Positions 55,189 through 64,000 of a stretch of DNA of 64,000 nucleotides are shown here, in pieces (the first letter of the stretch is position 1; each line of letters opens with the position of its first letter). The notes beneath the pieces were generated by a model. That model was not told the DNA's origin, did no database searches, and saw nothing but the letters and a program-made list of their open reading frames with translations. Location: NCBI RefSeq assembly GCF_005280585.1, contig NZ_SZVO01000001.1, positions 310,001-374,000 on the forward strand, in the 5' to 3' direction. The DNA comes from Dyadobacter frigoris. GTDB lineage: Bacteria > Bacteroidota > Bacteroidia > Cytophagales > Spirosomataceae. Both the position numbers and the translations under genes were made by a program.

Positions 55189-56673
55189 TCATACTTCTTT
55201 AACAAGCGCTTCCTTCCATTTTCCATAAGCCTCTTTTGTGGCTTCGGTTAATGAAGAATCTGGTTCAATGGTACGAACTGCTGATAAACCGGTGAAAGCT
55301 TCGTCACGATTTTTGTAATAACCCAGCCCCAGACCTGCTGCCCGGGCGGCTCCCTGGGCCCCATCGGTGTTGAAAAGTTCTACCGTTGCACCGGAAACAT
55401 TGGCAAAAGTTTCACGGAAAACATGGCTCAAAAACATATTTGCCTCACCAGCTCTTATATTTTTCAATGAAACACCAAGTGTTTCCATCACTTCCATACC
55501 ATAATAAAGGGCGAAAACAATTCCTTCCTGAGCTGCACGCGTCCAGTGGCTGATACCGTGACGGCTGAATTGAAGTCCACGGAAATTGGCCCCAGGATCC
55601 TGATTTTCAAGCATTCGCTCGGCACCATTACCAAAAGGGAGGCAAATTAATCCATCCGAACCCACAGGTGCCTGAGCGGCCAGATCGTTAATTCCGGGAT
55701 AGGAAATATTGCCCTGTAATAATGTATTTCTCAACCAGCTATTCAAACTTCCTGTGCCATTTACACAAAGTAAAACGCCATAACGCGGAGCTTCAATGGT
55801 GTGATTAACATGCAGGAAAGTATTAACTCTGGATTTTTCATCAAATTTAATCTGATCACTCACACCGTATACAACACCGGAAGTTCCTGCGGTTGCTGCT
55901 ACTTCTCCGGGGTCCAAAACATTTAAAGAAAATGCATTATTTGGTTGATCACCAGCACGGTAGGTAATAGGGATTCCTGCTTTCAAACCAAGCACCGCTG
56001 CTGATTCGGCCGTTAATTTCCCTTGTTCAGAAAAAGTTGGTAAAACAGTAGCAATCAGATTTTTGTCAAAACCGAAATAATCCAAAAGGAAATCAGCTGG
56101 TTTTTCTTCTTTAAAATCCCAGAAAATCCCTTCCGACAATCCGGAAGGCGTAGTGACAATTTCGCTGGTCATTTTTGCTGCCAGGTAATCTCCCGGAAGC
56201 ATGAATTTATGAACTTTGGCATAAACATCCGGTTCATTTTGTTTGACCCAGTCTAATTTTGACGCGGTAAAATTACCCGGAGAATTCAGTAAATGTGGTA
56301 AAACCCTTTTTTCACCAATGGCCTCCATGGCCTTATTCCCGATTTCAACAGCGCGGCTGTCGCACCAAATGATTGATGGACGCAACACGTTCAAATCCTT
56401 ATCAACAACAACCAAACCGTGCATTTGATAGGATATTCCGATAGCGCCAACATAGTCAGGAGAAATTCCGGATTGTTCCATTACCGCTCTTGAAGCGAGA
56501 CATGCGTTTTCCCACCATTGTTCGGGCTGCTGCTCTGCAAAACCCGGTTTAGGTGCGGCTATAGCCATTTCTTTTTCAGGATAAAAAGCCGAAGCAATCA
56601 CCTGGCCGGTGTCTGCATGTAGAAGACATGCCTTGATTGATGAACTGCCTAAATCGAATCCCAGGAAATACAT
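55189..56673 (-). CDS. xylB: Xylulokinase (FGGY family)
   Basis: 494 residues. N-terminal LGFDLGSSSIKACLL phosphate-binding motif, IGISYQMHGLVVVD substrate region and ATAGTSGVVYG/LCVNGTGSL in the ATP half are typical of XylB, though other FGGY sugars cannot be excluded. It phosphorylates D-xylulose to enter the pentose phosphate pathway. No xylose isomerase or transporter is in the window. A palindrome (56780-56798) about 107 bp upstream is a possible operator. Confidence 0.88.
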   Translation of the reverse strand: MYFLGFDLGSSSIKACLLHADTGQVIASAFYPEKEMAIAAPKPGFAEQQPEQWWENACLASRAVMEQSGISPDYVGAIGISYQMHGLVVVDKDLNVLRPSIIWCDSRAVEIGNKAMEAIGEKRVLPHLLNSPGNFTASKLDWVKQNEPDVYAKVHKFMLPGDYLAAKMTSEIVTTPSGLSEGIFWDFKEEKPADFLLDYFGFDKNLIATVLPTFSEQGKLTAESAAVLGLKAGIPITYRAGDQPNNAFSLNVLDPGEVAATAGTSGVVYGVSDQIKFDEKSRVNTFLHVNHTIEAPRYGVLLCVNGTGSLNSWLRNTLLQGNISYPGINDLAAQAPVGSDGLICLPFGNGAERMLENQDPGANFRGLQFSRHGISHWTRAAQEGIVFALYYGMEVMETLGVSLKNIRAGEANMFLSHVFRETFANVSGATVELFNTDGAQGAARAAGLGLGYYKNRDEAFTGLSAVRTIEPDSSLTEATKEAYGKWKEALVKEV

Positions 56674-56779
56674 ATTGGTTGTTTGAGGTTAGTCGGTTTA
56701 TTGGAAAAATTATAAATATTAACAGATAAAAATCAGAAATGTAAAATTGTTGAATTTGTCGGATATTACAATAAATAAT

Positions 56780-56798
56780 AAGTGTATATATTACACTT
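56780..56798. promoter_or_regulatory. Possible operator: AAGTGTA-N5-TACACTT inverted repeat
   Basis: Perfect 7-base arms around TATAT in the 319-bp gap between the divergent xylB and M28 peptidase genes, 107 bp upstream of the xylB start. The rest of the gap is AT-rich with nothing else recognisable except a weak box (TATCTTAG, 56949-56956). Confidence 0.35.
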
Positions 56799-56992
56799 CA
56801 AAAAAATGGAGTCTGACTTTTTTATTTAAAACTCGTAAAACATTAATTTTTACCCTATTGTAAATGATTCTTTCAAAACTCTTGTTGCATCATAAACCTA
56901 TTTTAGTTTAAGTTATTTTTCATAAATAATAAAAATCAAATTCTTTGCTATCTTAGGTTTCGTAAATCTACATCGTCCTTTTAAAGGAAATT

Positions 56993-58456
56993 ATGAAAAA
57001 AATAATATTGGTTGCGGTAGCCGGCGGATTATTCTTTTTAGCCACCGGGTTTAATTCAGATGACAAAAAATGGGAAAAAACTTTTACACGTCTTGATACC
57101 GAAGTAAGAAATAACAGCAAAGCGTACGAAACTTTGGGCAGTGCCACGCAAACCATTGGTCACAGGCTGACAGGTAGCGCAAATGGTGAAAAAGCGGAAG
57201 AATATGCTTTTAAATTGTTAAAAAGTTATGGTTTTACGGATGTTGTGTATCAGCCTTTCGAAGTAGAAGCGTGGATGCGTGACACTGTAACACTAAGTAT
57301 TGTTCCCGGAAGCAGCGACAATTTTCGTGATGTACCCGTGGTTTCTCTGGCTCATTCACCGGTTCAGGCTAATCTGAAAGGTGAAATTGTGGATGTTGGC
57401 AACGGTCTGGAAGAAGATTTTGAAGCACTTAAAGATAAGGTAAAGGGCAAAATTGTTCTTGCCAATATTGGTGTAGTAGGCGTAACGGGTAAAAAGAATT
57501 TGCACCGTTCCGAGAAAACAGCTCTTGCCATTAAATATGGTGCCGACGGCATTATTATGGTAAATCAGGCTCCTGGCAAAATTTTGCTGACGGGAACGGC
57601 TTCAGTTACCGGTGCTATTATTTCAATTCCGGCGGTTTGTGTTTCCAATGACAGCGGTAAAGAAATCCGTGGCTGGCTGAAAGACGAAGGGCCGTTGCAG
57701 GCACATATTGACATGCATAACATTTCAAAACAGATCAAAGCGAGAAATGTAATTGCGACATTAAAGGGAAAATCAGACGAGAAAATTATCATCGGCGGTC
57801 ACCTGGATTCCTGGGATCTTGCGACGGGCGCTATTGATAATGGTATCGGTTCGTTTGCTGTGATGGATATTGCCCGTGCTTTCAAAGCTTTGAAAATCAA
57901 GCCGGAACGTACGATCCAATTTGTTTTGTTCATGGGTGAAGAGCAGGGATTATTAGGTTCCAAGCATTTTGTAAGTGAATTGAAACGCACCGGAGCGGTT
58001 GATAAGGTTGGTTATATGATGAACCTTGACATGACTAATGATCCAAAAGGGATCAACGCTTTTGGAAAAGATGAAATGACTGATTTCTTCAAAGGCGTAG
58101 GTGAGGCTATTCATAATGTGGATGCCGGTTATAAAAATGAACAGGCCAATAAGGCGGGTTTACACAGTGATCATCAGCCCTTTATGCTGGAAGGAATTCC
58201 GGTTGCTGGATTATCCGGTACTTTGGCTCCGGAAGTAATCCAGTGTTACCACGCAGATTGTGATGATTTTAAACTGGTTGATAAAGATCAGCTTGAAAAT
58301 ACTGTTCGCATTGCCGCCATGTGTTTGTATGCGCTTTCTAACGCGGATAAAATACCGGGTAAAAAACTTTCAGATACCAAAACAAGAGATTATTTGATTT
58401 CTCAGGGCTTGAAACAAGAGCTTGTGATCGGGCAGGAGTGGAGATGGGGAGAATGA
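56993..58456 (+). CDS. Exported M28 family peptidase (PA domain inserted)
   Basis: 487 residues with a signal peptide (MKKIILVAVAGGLFFLATGF). The PA-like domain (about 120-230) precedes the zinc peptidase core: GGHLDSWD (zinc H and D), AIDNGIGS, FMGEEQGLLGSKHF (catalytic and zinc E), NLDMTND and a late HADCDD. It resembles carboxypeptidase Q/aminopeptidase members and probably removes N-terminal residues in the periplasm. Divergent from xylB. Confidence 0.93.
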   Translation: MKKIILVAVAGGLFFLATGFNSDDKKWEKTFTRLDTEVRNNSKAYETLGSATQTIGHRLTGSANGEKAEEYAFKLLKSYGFTDVVYQPFEVEAWMRDTVTLSIVPGSSDNFRDVPVVSLAHSPVQANLKGEIVDVGNGLEEDFEALKDKVKGKIVLANIGVVGVTGKKNLHRSEKTALAIKYGADGIIMVNQAPGKILLTGTASVTGAIISIPAVCVSNDSGKEIRGWLKDEGPLQAHIDMHNISKQIKARNVIATLKGKSDEKIIIGGHLDSWDLATGAIDNGIGSFAVMDIARAFKALKIKPERTIQFVLFMGEEQGLLGSKHFVSELKRTGAVDKVGYMMNLDMTNDPKGINAFGKDEMTDFFKGVGEAIHNVDAGYKNEQANKAGLHSDHQPFMLEGIPVAGLSGTLAPEVIQCYHADCDDFKLVDKDQLENTVRIAAMCLYALSNADKIPGKKLSDTKTRDYLISQGLKQELVIGQEWRWGE

Positions 58457-58474
58457 TAATTTGAATTTATTGCG

Positions 58475-58516
58475 TTTTGAAAATGGTCTCGGAATTATGA
58501 TTTCGAGACCATTTTT
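58475..58516. terminator. Bidirectional terminator between the M28 and SMR genes
   Basis: AAAATGGTCTCG pairs with CGAGACCATTTT in the convergent gap. The right arm overlaps the last codons of the SMR gene (stop at 58495). Confidence 0.8.
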
Positions 58517-58815
58517 ATTCCAATGATAGAGCCAATTAATAAAGTGATAAAAAACATTCGCCAGAAATCTGTTGGGTCTTTATAAAAAATTATCCCGATA
58601 ATGACCGTCCCAACGGCTCCAATTCCAGTCCAGACTGCATAAGCCGTACCTAGCGGAATAGTTTGTATTGCTTTATTTAAAAGAAGAAAACTGCATACAA
58701 TACAAACAAAAAAGGCGACGCTCCATTTGACATTGGTGAAGTTATCAGAATGTTTGAGACAGGTTGTAAAACCTACTTCAAAGAGGCCGGCTACAATTAG
58801 GATGATCCAGGACAT
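58495..58815 (-). CDS. Small multidrug resistance (SMR) family transporter
   Basis: 106 residues with four membrane helices. The SMR signature is clear: WIILIVAGLFEVGFTTCLKHS, with the key membrane glutamate at residue 12, and LGTAYAVWTGIGAVGTVIIG. Such dimers exchange protons for lipophilic cations or guanidinium; the AVWTGIG form is shared by the Gdx (SugE) and EmrE branches and I cannot decide between them. Single gene. Confidence 0.92.
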   Translation of the reverse strand: MSWIILIVAGLFEVGFTTCLKHSDNFTNVKWSVAFFVCIVCSFLLLNKAIQTIPLGTAYAVWTGIGAVGTVIIGIIFYKDPTDFWRMFFITLLIGSIIGIKMVSKS

Positions 58816-58924
58816 AAATCAGAATTTTGAATGAGAAACACTAAGAGCCAAATGCTAAAAGCTATGTCATACAAAGTTCGGACTCATTTTCAAGACCAAA
58901 TTTTACAAATGTTAAAAAATGAAA

Positions 58925-59488
58925 TTATCTGAATTCTGCACGGATTCGGCTTAATGTTACCTGGCTTATTCCGAGATACGAGGCAATATACCCTAGCTGA
59001 ACTCTTTGAAGTACAGCAGGATAAGAATTTATAAAATCTTCGTAGCGCTCTGTCGCCGTTTTAAATTGCCTGGAAATAAATCTTTCTTCTGTTTTTATCA
59101 ACTCCGATTCTACCAGTTTTCTTCCCCAGTTGGCTATTTGCAGATCGGTATTGTAAAGATTTTGTAGCACATCATTGGAAATTTTGTAAAGTGCTGAATC
59201 TTCAAGTAATTCGACGTTTTCGTATCCGGGTTTGCCAAGAAAAAAACTGTTATAGGAAAGTAAAATATCTGATTCTGCTCCAAACCAAAAAGTTACTTCT
59301 CTGTCTTCCTGGTCACAATAAGCACGGGCAATTCCTTTTTCGATGAAATAAACGACGCGTTCAATTCTTCCGGCTTTGATCAGTAAGTGTCCTTTCGGAG
59401 ATTCAATTTTTTCGAGAAGGGAGATAAAATCAGTTAATGAATCTCCATTTAGACCGAGCTGACGGATTTTTTTGATCGTGTTTTCCAA
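58925..59488 (-). CDS. Crp/Fnr-type transcriptional regulator
   Basis: 187 residues. A cyclic-nucleotide-binding-like roll (KGHLLIKAGRIERVVYFIEKG, ARAYCDQEDREVTFW) is followed by a dimer helix and a winged helix (GYIASYLGISQVTLSRIRAEF). No Fnr cysteine set is seen. It lacks the phased palindromes found before the other Crp/Fnr gene. Stand-alone, divergent from ispE. Ligand and targets unknown. Confidence 0.9.
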   Translation of the reverse strand: MENTIKKIRQLGLNGDSLTDFISLLEKIESPKGHLLIKAGRIERVVYFIEKGIARAYCDQEDREVTFWFGAESDILLSYNSFFLGKPGYENVELLEDSALYKISNDVLQNLYNTDLQIANWGRKLVESELIKTEERFISRQFKTATERYEDFINSYPAVLQRVQLGYIASYLGISQVTLSRIRAEFR

Positions 59489-59617
59489 TTGTTCCTATGT
59501 TTTGATCAGAAGTGGAAAAGGTAAGCAAATAAATTTTAACACTTATTTCAACGCTTCAATCCCACTTCAAAGATTACTGCGGATATTTGTCGCTTGTTAA
59601 CAAACTTTTCATAATCC

Positions 59618-60427
59618 ATGGTTGTATTTCCGAACGCAAAAATTAATATCGGACTCAATATTGTTGAAAAAAGGCAGGACGGATTTCATAATATCGAATC
59701 GTGTTTTTATCCCGTTGGCTGGTCTGATGCATTGGAAATCCTTCCTGCCGATATTTTTTCTTTTCAATCCGACGGTATAAATATTCCCGGAGATCCGGCA
59801 ACGAATCTATGTGCGAAGGCGTATTACATGCTGGCAGCAGATTATGAATTTAAACCGGTAAATATTTATTTGCTTAAATCAGTTCCGATTGGTGCAGGCT
59901 TAGGTGGAGGCTCTTCGGATGCAGCATTCACGATAAAGGCGTTAAACGGATTATTCGGATTAAAAATTTCTTTGGAAAAACAACTGGATTATGCGCGTAG
60001 ATTAGGTAGTGATTGTGCCTTTTTCATAGAAAATAAACCGGTTTATTGTTTTGAGAAAGGTGACCTCTTTGAGGAAATCAGTCTAACACTGGCAGGCAAA
60101 TGGATCGTTCTGGTAAATCCTGAACTGCATATTTCAACAGCTGAGGCATATGCAGGAATTGAGCCTTTAAAACCAGAAACTGATCTCCGTGACACCTTGA
60201 AAAAACCAATGGAAAGCTGGAAAGATGTGGTGAAAAATGATTTTGAAAAATCTTTATTTCCAAAATATCCGGTGTTAAAAGAAATAAAAGAAAGTTTGTA
60301 TAACAAAGGTGCAAAGTATGCAGCGATGAGCGGATCCGGATCGACTTTGTTTGGTATTTTTGATGAAGAAACGGACTTATCCGGCATTTTTAATCAACAT
60401 AAAGTATGGCAGGGCTATCTGAAATAA
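59618..60427 (+). CDS. ispE: 4-diphosphocytidyl-2-C-methyl-D-erythritol kinase
   Basis: 269 residues. GHMP kinase with PNAKINIGLNIVEKR at the start, the ATP loop PIGAGLGGGSSDAA at 90-103 and the late MSGSGSTLFG. It catalyses the ATP-dependent step of the non-mevalonate isoprenoid pathway. A weak -7 box (GATATTTG, 59582-59589) lies 29 bp before the start. No other isp gene is in the window. Confidence 0.96.
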   Translation: MVVFPNAKINIGLNIVEKRQDGFHNIESCFYPVGWSDALEILPADIFSFQSDGINIPGDPATNLCAKAYYMLAADYEFKPVNIYLLKSVPIGAGLGGGSSDAAFTIKALNGLFGLKISLEKQLDYARRLGSDCAFFIENKPVYCFEKGDLFEEISLTLAGKWIVLVNPELHISTAEAYAGIEPLKPETDLRDTLKKPMESWKDVVKNDFEKSLFPKYPVLKEIKESLYNKGAKYAAMSGSGSTLFGIFDEETDLSGIFNQHKVWQGYLK

Positions 60428-60522
60428 TAATTCTGGCCTTGTTGTATCTATACTACAAAAATTGTCGTTATAAAAACTTATATTCCCGTGGAATTAACCT
60501 GTTTTGATAAAGAGATTGAACA

Positions 60523-61152
60523 ATGAGTCCTAAACACTCTACCAAAGACAAAGAAAACCCATTTACGAAGCGGAGAGAGCCTTTCGGGTTCATGCTTTGG
60601 CTTGGGGTTATTGGTAGTTCCCTTTTGTTTGGGGTTATTTTTCTTGAATATATTCTTCGGGCAGATGGCGGGAACTGGCATTTTGTAGCTTTGCCTGACA
60701 TGTTCTGGCTCAGTACATTAGTCATTCTTTTCAGCAGTATTACTTTACATGAAGCTAATCTGGCATTTGTTCAGGAACGTTTTCTGCATTACAGGATTTT
60801 TCTTGCCGCAACACTTACGCTTGGAATCACTTTCATGTTACTTCAGGCTGGTGGCTGGATGGAGATTATTGAAAGCAGAAGTTTCGGCAATCAGAATAAT
60901 ACTTCTTTCGGATTTATTTACATACTCACAGGTTTACATTTGATCCATATCCTGATAGGCGTAATCTATCTGGGAATCATGTTTAAGAAGGCTTTGAAAA
61001 ACAGGACTTATGTAGATTCATTTGTTTATAGTGTAAATCCTCCGAATCGCTTGAAGCTCAAATTAATAACCCGTTACTGGCATTTTGTGGATGTTCTGTG
61101 GGTTGCTGTTTTTCTTTTATTGCTTTCTCTGAGTTTTTTCAATACCTATTAA
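60523..61152 (+). CDS. Haem-copper oxidase subunit III (orphan)
   Basis: 209 residues with five membrane helices. Subunit III features include [19 protein letters not shown] with its conserved glutamate, the GG-W loop, [21 protein letters not shown] and the final [17 protein letters not shown]. It supports proton uptake and stability of the terminal oxidase. Subunits I and II are not in the window. It starts 95 bp after ispE and overlaps the convergent MFS gene by 4 bp. Confidence 0.92.
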   Translation: MSPKHSTKDKENPFTKRREPFGFMLWLGVIGSSLLFGVIFLEYILRADGGNWHFVALPDMFWLSTLVILFSSITLHEANLAFVQERFLHYRIFLAATLTLGITFMLLQAGGWMEIIESRSFGNQNNTSFGFIYILTGLHLIHILIGVIYLGIMFKKALKNRTYVDSFVYSVNPPNRLKLKLITRYWHFVDVLWVAVFLLLLSLSFFNTY

Positions 61153-62360
61153 AAATTCTTTTTTAAACTTTTTCTCGCCAAATATGCGCTGACCAAAGTC
61201 AGTACGGCAGCGATAAGCATAGGCGCGCCGGGAAAATAAACCGGAGCTGTCGGCTTTGTGAAGAAATAGAAAAGATTGCTCATTAGCGGAGGGCCAATGA
61301 TGGATGTGAGGCTCATCAGACTTGTCATGGCGCCTTGTAACTCTCCCTGCTCATTTGCTGGTACCTGTGTTGAAATAAGTCCCTGCAACGATGGTCCGGC
61401 AATGCCCCCTAAGATATACGGAACCATGAACGCAAACATCATCCAGGTTTCTGCTGCAAAAGCGAATAAAACAAAGCCAACGGAATAAAGGAACAAACCA
61501 ATATAGACACCTCTCTTCTGGCCGATTTTCGGAATAATCAACCTGATAAGTCCGCCTTGAACAATTGCCCCCAATAATCCCATGGCTCCTAAAGAATAAC
61601 CAATAATCTTGGCGTCCCAATGAAACTTTTCCATAGTGTAATACGACCAGTTGCTCTGTATTGCATGGTTGGCAATGTACAATAAGGCTAGGGAAACAAT
61701 GAGTCCGGAAATAACCGGATGGCGTTGCAGATTTTTTAGCGCACCTGCAGGATTAGCACGATCCCAACTGAACTTACGTCGATTTTCAGGTTTGAGCGAT
61801 TCGGGTAAGATAAAATACCCATAAATCCAGTTGACCAGAGAAAGTCCGCCCGCTGCCAAAAACGGAACACGTGAGCCATACTGACCTAATAAACCTCCTA
61901 AAACCGGTCCGATAATAAAGCCTAATCCAAAAGCGGCACCAATAAGCCCGAAATTCTGAGCACGTTTTTCTGGGGTGCTCACGTCGGCTATGTAAGCAGC
62001 GCCGGTTGTAAAACTTGCACCCATGATTCCCGCGATAATCCGGCCTACAAATAACCATCCAATACTCGGTGCATAAGCCAGAAACATATAATCCAGCGCA
62101 AAACCAAGCAAGGAAGCCAACAGGACCGGGCGACGACCAAACTGGTCGCTTAGCCCTCCTACAATAGGTGCGCAGATAAATTGTACAAATGAATAAGAAA
62201 ACAGAATCCAGCCTCCATAACGGGCCGCGTCGCTTAAGCTGCCGCCAACCAGTTCGCTGATCAGTTTTGGCATAACCGGAATAATAATTCCGAGGCCAAT
62301 TACATCAATCAGAAGCGTAACAAATATAAATCCGATTGCCGGAGATTTTTTCGAAGTCAT
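61149..62360 (-). CDS. MFS transporter, TCR/Tet family
   Basis: 403 residues with about twelve membrane helices. Motif A is [14 protein letters not shown] and motif C is [15 protein letters not shown], typical of the drug:H+ antiporter branch. The N-terminus [23 protein letters not shown] matches the TetA-like group, which includes many non-resistance transporters, so tetracycline export cannot be claimed. Its stop overlaps the convergent oxidase gene by 4 bp. Confidence 0.92.
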   Translation of the reverse strand: MTSKKSPAIGFIFVTLLIDVIGLGIIIPVMPKLISELVGGSLSDAARYGGWILFSYSFVQFICAPIVGGLSDQFGRRPVLLASLLGFALDYMFLAYAPSIGWLFVGRIIAGIMGASFTTGAAYIADVSTPEKRAQNFGLIGAAFGLGFIIGPVLGGLLGQYGSRVPFLAAGGLSLVNWIYGYFILPESLKPENRRKFSWDRANPAGALKNLQRHPVISGLIVSLALLYIANHAIQSNWSYYTMEKFHWDAKIIGYSLGAMGLLGAIVQGGLIRLIIPKIGQKRGVYIGLFLYSVGFVLFAFAAETWMMFAFMVPYILGGIAGPSLQGLISTQVPANEQGELQGAMTSLMSLTSIIGPPLMSNLFYFFTKPTAPVYFPGAPMLIAAVLTLVSAYLARKSLKKNF

Positions 62361-62488
62361 AAGGAGTAATTATTCCTCAAATGTACAGTTAAAATCGTGT
62401 TGCAGGGATTAAAAAAATGTTAGTTCCTTGTTTTATTTTTGTGAAGGTGAGATCTGGAGAGTAGAGGTTGTATGTAGCGGAAAAGGTT

Positions 62489-63283
62489 TTATTTAGGCTG
62501 AATTAAAGACTGGGGTAGCATTGATAAAAAAGGTAATGCCTTATCATAATCAAGATGATCATATTCCGTGCCAAGTCGCCGAATGTGATTATAATAGGTT
62601 TGATGCTGCATATAATAATTCTTTTCTGATTGCAGTAACCATGCTTTTGGTCCCAGTTTCACGGCAAGAAACCATTTCTCAATAAGCCTTGAAGTTCTGC
62701 CATTTCCATCATTAAATGGATGGATTTTTACGAACACTAAATGAAGCATGGAAGCGAAATAAAACACTTCACTAACATCCAGATCAGCCTTTAATAAAGA
62801 ATCAACATCCTGGTAAAAGTTGAATAATTCCTCTTTCAAATTAAATGGACTTGCAGCAACGTATTCTATTTTCCCATCAGAAGTAGTGACATACATATTT
62901 CCGGTTCTTATCTGACCTTGCCTGTTTTTGGGCAAGATATGCTTTGTCAGATATTTGTGGGCTTGAAGAATGTTCTTTTCCACGAATTCTGATTCTTTCG
63001 CAAACTGATATGAATTATATAAATCATCAATTTTACGTGTGTAGTCCGGTAAAAATTCTATACCAAATCGTTTATGTTTGACATACGAATCAAGCTCGAT
63101 ATCTTCTCCTTCAATTTTGGAAGAAAAAACAACTGCAACTGAAGTGTAAAAGCTGAAAGTATCTATCGAAATCTCGCTTTCCTGCAACTCATCAAAATGG
63201 GATTGTAAGTCCTCATTTCTAATAAGTCTTTTGAATTCTGGCAAGGTGCTGATATTCAAAATTGTAAATTTGGTATTTTGCAT
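62489..63283 (-). CDS. Fic domain protein with N-terminal inhibitory motif
   Basis: 264 residues. The Fic active site HPFNDGNGRTSR is at 188-199 with catalytic H188, and a (S/T)xxxE(G/N) inhibitory motif, SSKIEG, is at 54-59 (Glu58), the class II arrangement. Such enzymes transfer AMP from ATP to target proteins and are held off by the helix. The target is unknown. No antitoxin gene is adjacent. Single gene between the MFS and OmpA genes. Confidence 0.93.
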   Translation of the reverse strand: MQNTKFTILNISTLPEFKRLIRNEDLQSHFDELQESEISIDTFSFYTSVAVVFSSKIEGEDIELDSYVKHKRFGIEFLPDYTRKIDDLYNSYQFAKESEFVEKNILQAHKYLTKHILPKNRQGQIRTGNMYVTTSDGKIEYVAASPFNLKEELFNFYQDVDSLLKADLDVSEVFYFASMLHLVFVKIHPFNDGNGRTSRLIEKWFLAVKLGPKAWLLQSEKNYYMQHQTYYNHIRRLGTEYDHLDYDKALPFLSMLPQSLIQPK

Positions 63284-63325
63284 GATTTGAATTAAATGAT
63301 TCAGATACCAAAACTGTGCCGCGAC

Positions 63326-64000
63326 TTATTTCTTTAAAATCTTAAATTCCACGCGCCGGTTTGTCTGTTGGCCTTCCGGCGTGTCGTTTTTAGCAACTGG
63401 CATGGTTTCTCCGTAACCTTTACTTGCCACGCGATCGGGCTCAATACCTTTGCTGATTAAATGTTCGCGCACAGCATCAGCGCGGTCTTGTGAAAGTTTG
63501 AGGTTGGTCTCGTTACCACCAATATTATCTGTATGTCCACCGATTTCAATGAACAATTTTTTATTCTCGTTCATCGTAATCGCAATACGGTCCAGTTCCG
63601 GGAAGGATTCTGAATTCAGTGTTGCCTTACCAAAAGCAAAGAAAATGTTGTTCAAACGAACAATTTGTCCTTCTTCAATCGGGATCAATTTTAAGGATTT
63701 GTTTGAAATCTCTCTATAATTTTTCCCTTTTCCCGCTGTTGTAGAATCTGTTAGGTCAATGCTTTCTCCTTCTGCGATAAAATTCGGGGCAACGGCCCGC
63801 ATACTATATTTTTGCCCGTACGGAAGTACAATTTTATATTCACCGGTTAATGGATTTGTAGTAGCAGTTCCTGCTTCTTCACCATCCGGCAAGGTTTCAT
63901 ATATAATGGTCGCTTCTATTGGTTTGCCAGTTTTTGAGTCGATTACTTTACCGCTGATCATGACTACCGGATCAGACGTTGGTAAGTTAGGCTGTATTTT
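63326..64000 (-). CDS. OmpA-family outer-membrane protein (5' end cut by window)
   Basis: The frame is open to base 64000 with no start before it; 13 codons upstream of the internal Met at 63961 read through to the edge. Visible are an N-terminal carboxypeptidase-regulatory-like beta domain (ISGKVIDSKTGKPIEATIIY) and an OmpA peptidoglycan-binding domain with NNIFFAFGKATLNSES and GGHTDNIGGNETNLKLSQDR, ending RRVEFKILKK. It anchors the outer membrane to peptidoglycan. The missing N-terminus may hold more domains. Confidence 0.93.
   Translation of the reverse strand, partial: KIQPNLPTSDPVVMISGKVIDSKTGKPIEATIIYETLPDGEEAGTATTNPLTGEYKIVLPYGQKYSMRAVAPNFIAEGESIDLTDSTTAGKGKNYREISNKSLKLIPIEEGQIVRLNNIFFAFGKATLNSESFPELDRIAITMNENKKLFIEIGGHTDNIGGNETNLKLSQDRADAVREHLISKGIEPDRVASKGYGETMPVAKNDTPEGQQTNRRVEFKILKK

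Noticed and set aside
61149-62360. Tetracycline resistance gene
   Set aside because: The motifs fit the TCR/Tet transporter group, but that group includes many non-resistance exporters and nothing here fixes the substrate.
62489-63283. Fic toxin-antitoxin module
   Set aside because: The inhibitory motif is in the same protein and no small antitoxin gene is adjacent, so it is a self-regulated Fic protein.

Overview
The window is a chromosomal stretch of a Bacteroidota bacterium. It most resembles the order Cytophagales and probably a Dyadobacter-like genus; the genus is my inference. The signs are four proteins ending in type IX secretion (T9SS) sorting domains, TAnnTTTG-type -7 promoter boxes, almost no Shine-Dalgarno sequences, a short NuoG, and a TonB receptor with a surface beta-propeller lipoprotein. 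No rRNA, tRNA, CRISPR array, phage or intact insertion sequence was seen. Most genes are core metabolism and housekeeping.

Layout: 1-2334, minus-strand Gfo/Idh oxidoreductase (cut by the left edge) and an FGE-like protein. 2477-8896, ABC-F ATPase, an orphan MNT nucleotidyltransferase with a decayed HEPN partner, DedA, gamma carbonic anhydrase, YqgE, a membrane metallophosphoesterase and small proteins. 9027-11915, glycine dehydrogenase gcvP. 11979-12370, two copies of a short element with inverted termini. 12483-20596, a ten-gene complex I operon nuoABCDEFGHIJ on the minus strand, with nuoKLMN absent from the window. 20795-26430, two paralogous T9SS-exported SASA-type esterases with different numbers of Ig-like modules. 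26517-31187, obg, adk, a T9SS-tagged protein and an orphan histidine kinase. 31307-34630, valS, a VOC protein and a duplicated scrap of valS. 35359-36056, a Crp/Fnr-type regulator behind three evenly spaced palindromes.

36057-41123, a gene remnant, a DUF3472 protein, fbp, a DEAD-box helicase and a TPR protein. 41248-44579, a cobalamin riboswitch, a BtuB-like TonB receptor and a BtuG-like lipoprotein: a vitamin B12 capture unit. 44685-54905, a DMT transporter, VOC, thioredoxin, prfA, lipoprotein, metalloprotease, GH3, exported SAM hydrolase, aldo/keto reductase and T9SS genes. 55189-64000, xylulokinase, M28 peptidase, SMR transporter, a second Crp/Fnr regulator, ispE, an orphan cytochrome oxidase subunit III, an MFS transporter, Fic and OmpA (cut by the right edge).

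I found no clear new multi-gene system. The observations most worth a second look are the three 23-bp-phased palindromes before the Crp/Fnr gene, the inverted-terminus elements at the truncated end of the nuo operon, the in-frame duplicated valS fragment, the decayed HEPN partner, and the signal-peptide-bearing SAM hydrolase. Promoter calls rest on the known Bacteroidota consensus and are tentative.
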